From Nitzschia sp. DOCU1 (Eukaryota > Bacillariophyta > Bacillariophyceae > Bacillariales > Bacillariaceae), in the NCBI GenBank assembly GCA_951394045.1, contig OX595992.1, forward strand, positions 1,550,001 through 1,614,000: a stretch of DNA of 64,000 nucleotides, written 5' to 3'. Below, in pieces: positions 63,601 to 64,000 of the stretch (position 1 is the first letter of the stretch; every line of letters starts with the position of its first letter). The position numbers were made by a program, and so were the translations under genes. The notes beneath the pieces were generated by a model. It was not told where the DNA came from. It was given only the letters and a program-made list of their open reading frames with translations, and searched no databases.

Positions 63601-64000
63601 CTATACCACTTCAGGCCGTTTTGCGTCACACATTTCGCATTTGGCAGACTTGTATTTGCGTTTCTCGTTGAAGAAGGTGCAATTCACGCAATGCCAAGCC
63701 GACAGGATGGAGTGCCGCTCTCGTTTTGGTTGAAATGAAAAGGTAACATCCGTCTCTCGTGGTCGCTTCTTTTCAATATTGCTTGGAGGCACAGAGCCAT
63801 CGCCCCGACCATTCGTGGTGGTACAGGGCTGAGAATTCTCACTTCCATGTTCCTCGTCCTCTTCATCCACCACAAGTACTGTTTCATCTGTGCTCACTGG
63901 GTGAGGGCCACTCAAGCCTGCCACAGCAGACTCATCGATGATGGCATTGCCGTCTGTGGAGCAGTTGCCTCCTTCCTTTTCGGTGCAAAGTGGCTGACTA
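63601..64000 (-). CDS. RanBP2-type zinc-finger protein, 3' part
   Basis: Partial: the frame is open to the right edge with no ATG, so the start is outside the window. The last 30 residues carry a RanBP2-type finger, WHCVNCTFFNEKRK and CEMCDAKRPE, with the W-x-C-x2-C-x10-C-x2-C pattern and the inner Asn. Upstream text is acidic and Ser/Thr-rich. Such fingers bind RNA or ubiquitin; without the rest of the protein nothing more specific can be said. Confidence 0.8.
   Translation of the reverse strand, partial: SQPLCTEKEGGNCSTDGNAIIDESAVAGLSGPHPVSTDETVLVVDEEDEEHGSENSQPCTTTNGRGDGSVPPSNIEKKRPRETDVTFSFQPKRERHSILSAWHCVNCTFFNEKRKYKSAKCEMCDAKRPEVV

Overview
The window looks like nuclear DNA of a pennate diatom, most likely Phaeodactylum or a close relative (inference). 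The support is about 37 protein genes in 64 kb on both strands, short GT-AG introns (24 inferred; most 65-130 nt, one of 214 nt), many intronless genes, a DUF6824-type protein (a family I know mainly from diatoms), and stramenopile-type families (GT32 clusters, tail-anchored TPR protein, stalked type I surface proteins). I see no transposon, rRNA, tRNA or CRISPR array. Exon joins were worked out by hand from reading frame, splice consensus and family alignment; there is no transcript evidence.

Left part (1-20.8 kb): a GIGYF-like translational repressor with an eIF4E-binding motif, ribosomal protein L30, a small mitochondrial-looking membrane protein, an ER-targeted aspartyl beta-hydroxylase, a large unconventional myosin, a DUF6824 protein, a tail-anchored TPR protein, two tandem MATE transporters and a nucleotide-sugar transporter.

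Middle (21-34 kb): two adjacent paralogous type I membrane proteins of unknown function, a double PDZ-like protein, a PTEN-type phosphatase, a secreted DOMON protein, phosphatidylinositol synthase, an FtsH-like AAA protein without its peptidase domain, and a protein with 26-residue repeats. PTEN-like phosphatase and PI synthase lie about 3 kb apart and both belong to phosphoinositide metabolism, but clustering is probably incidental.

Accessory-looking stretch (34-49 kb): three members of a stalked, cysteine-containing type I membrane family, a tandem trio of GT32 glycosyltransferases whose third member has lost the DXD motif, HSP20, a large secreted protein and a small secreted cysteine-rich protein. 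Most of these enter the secretory pathway, so the region looks like a cell-surface or Golgi neighbourhood (inference).

Right part (49-64 kb): mostly conserved housekeeping genes: Elongator subunit ELP2, a TLDc protein, a mitochondrial citrate carrier, a coiled-coil protein, WBP4-like splicing factor, TSR2 (eS26 escort), a Na+/H+ exchanger and the 3' end of a RanBP2-type zinc-finger gene cut by the window edge. The most interesting leads are the probable GT32 pseudoenzyme, the two novel membrane-protein families, the peptidase-less FtsH relative and the intron difference between the tandem MATE genes.
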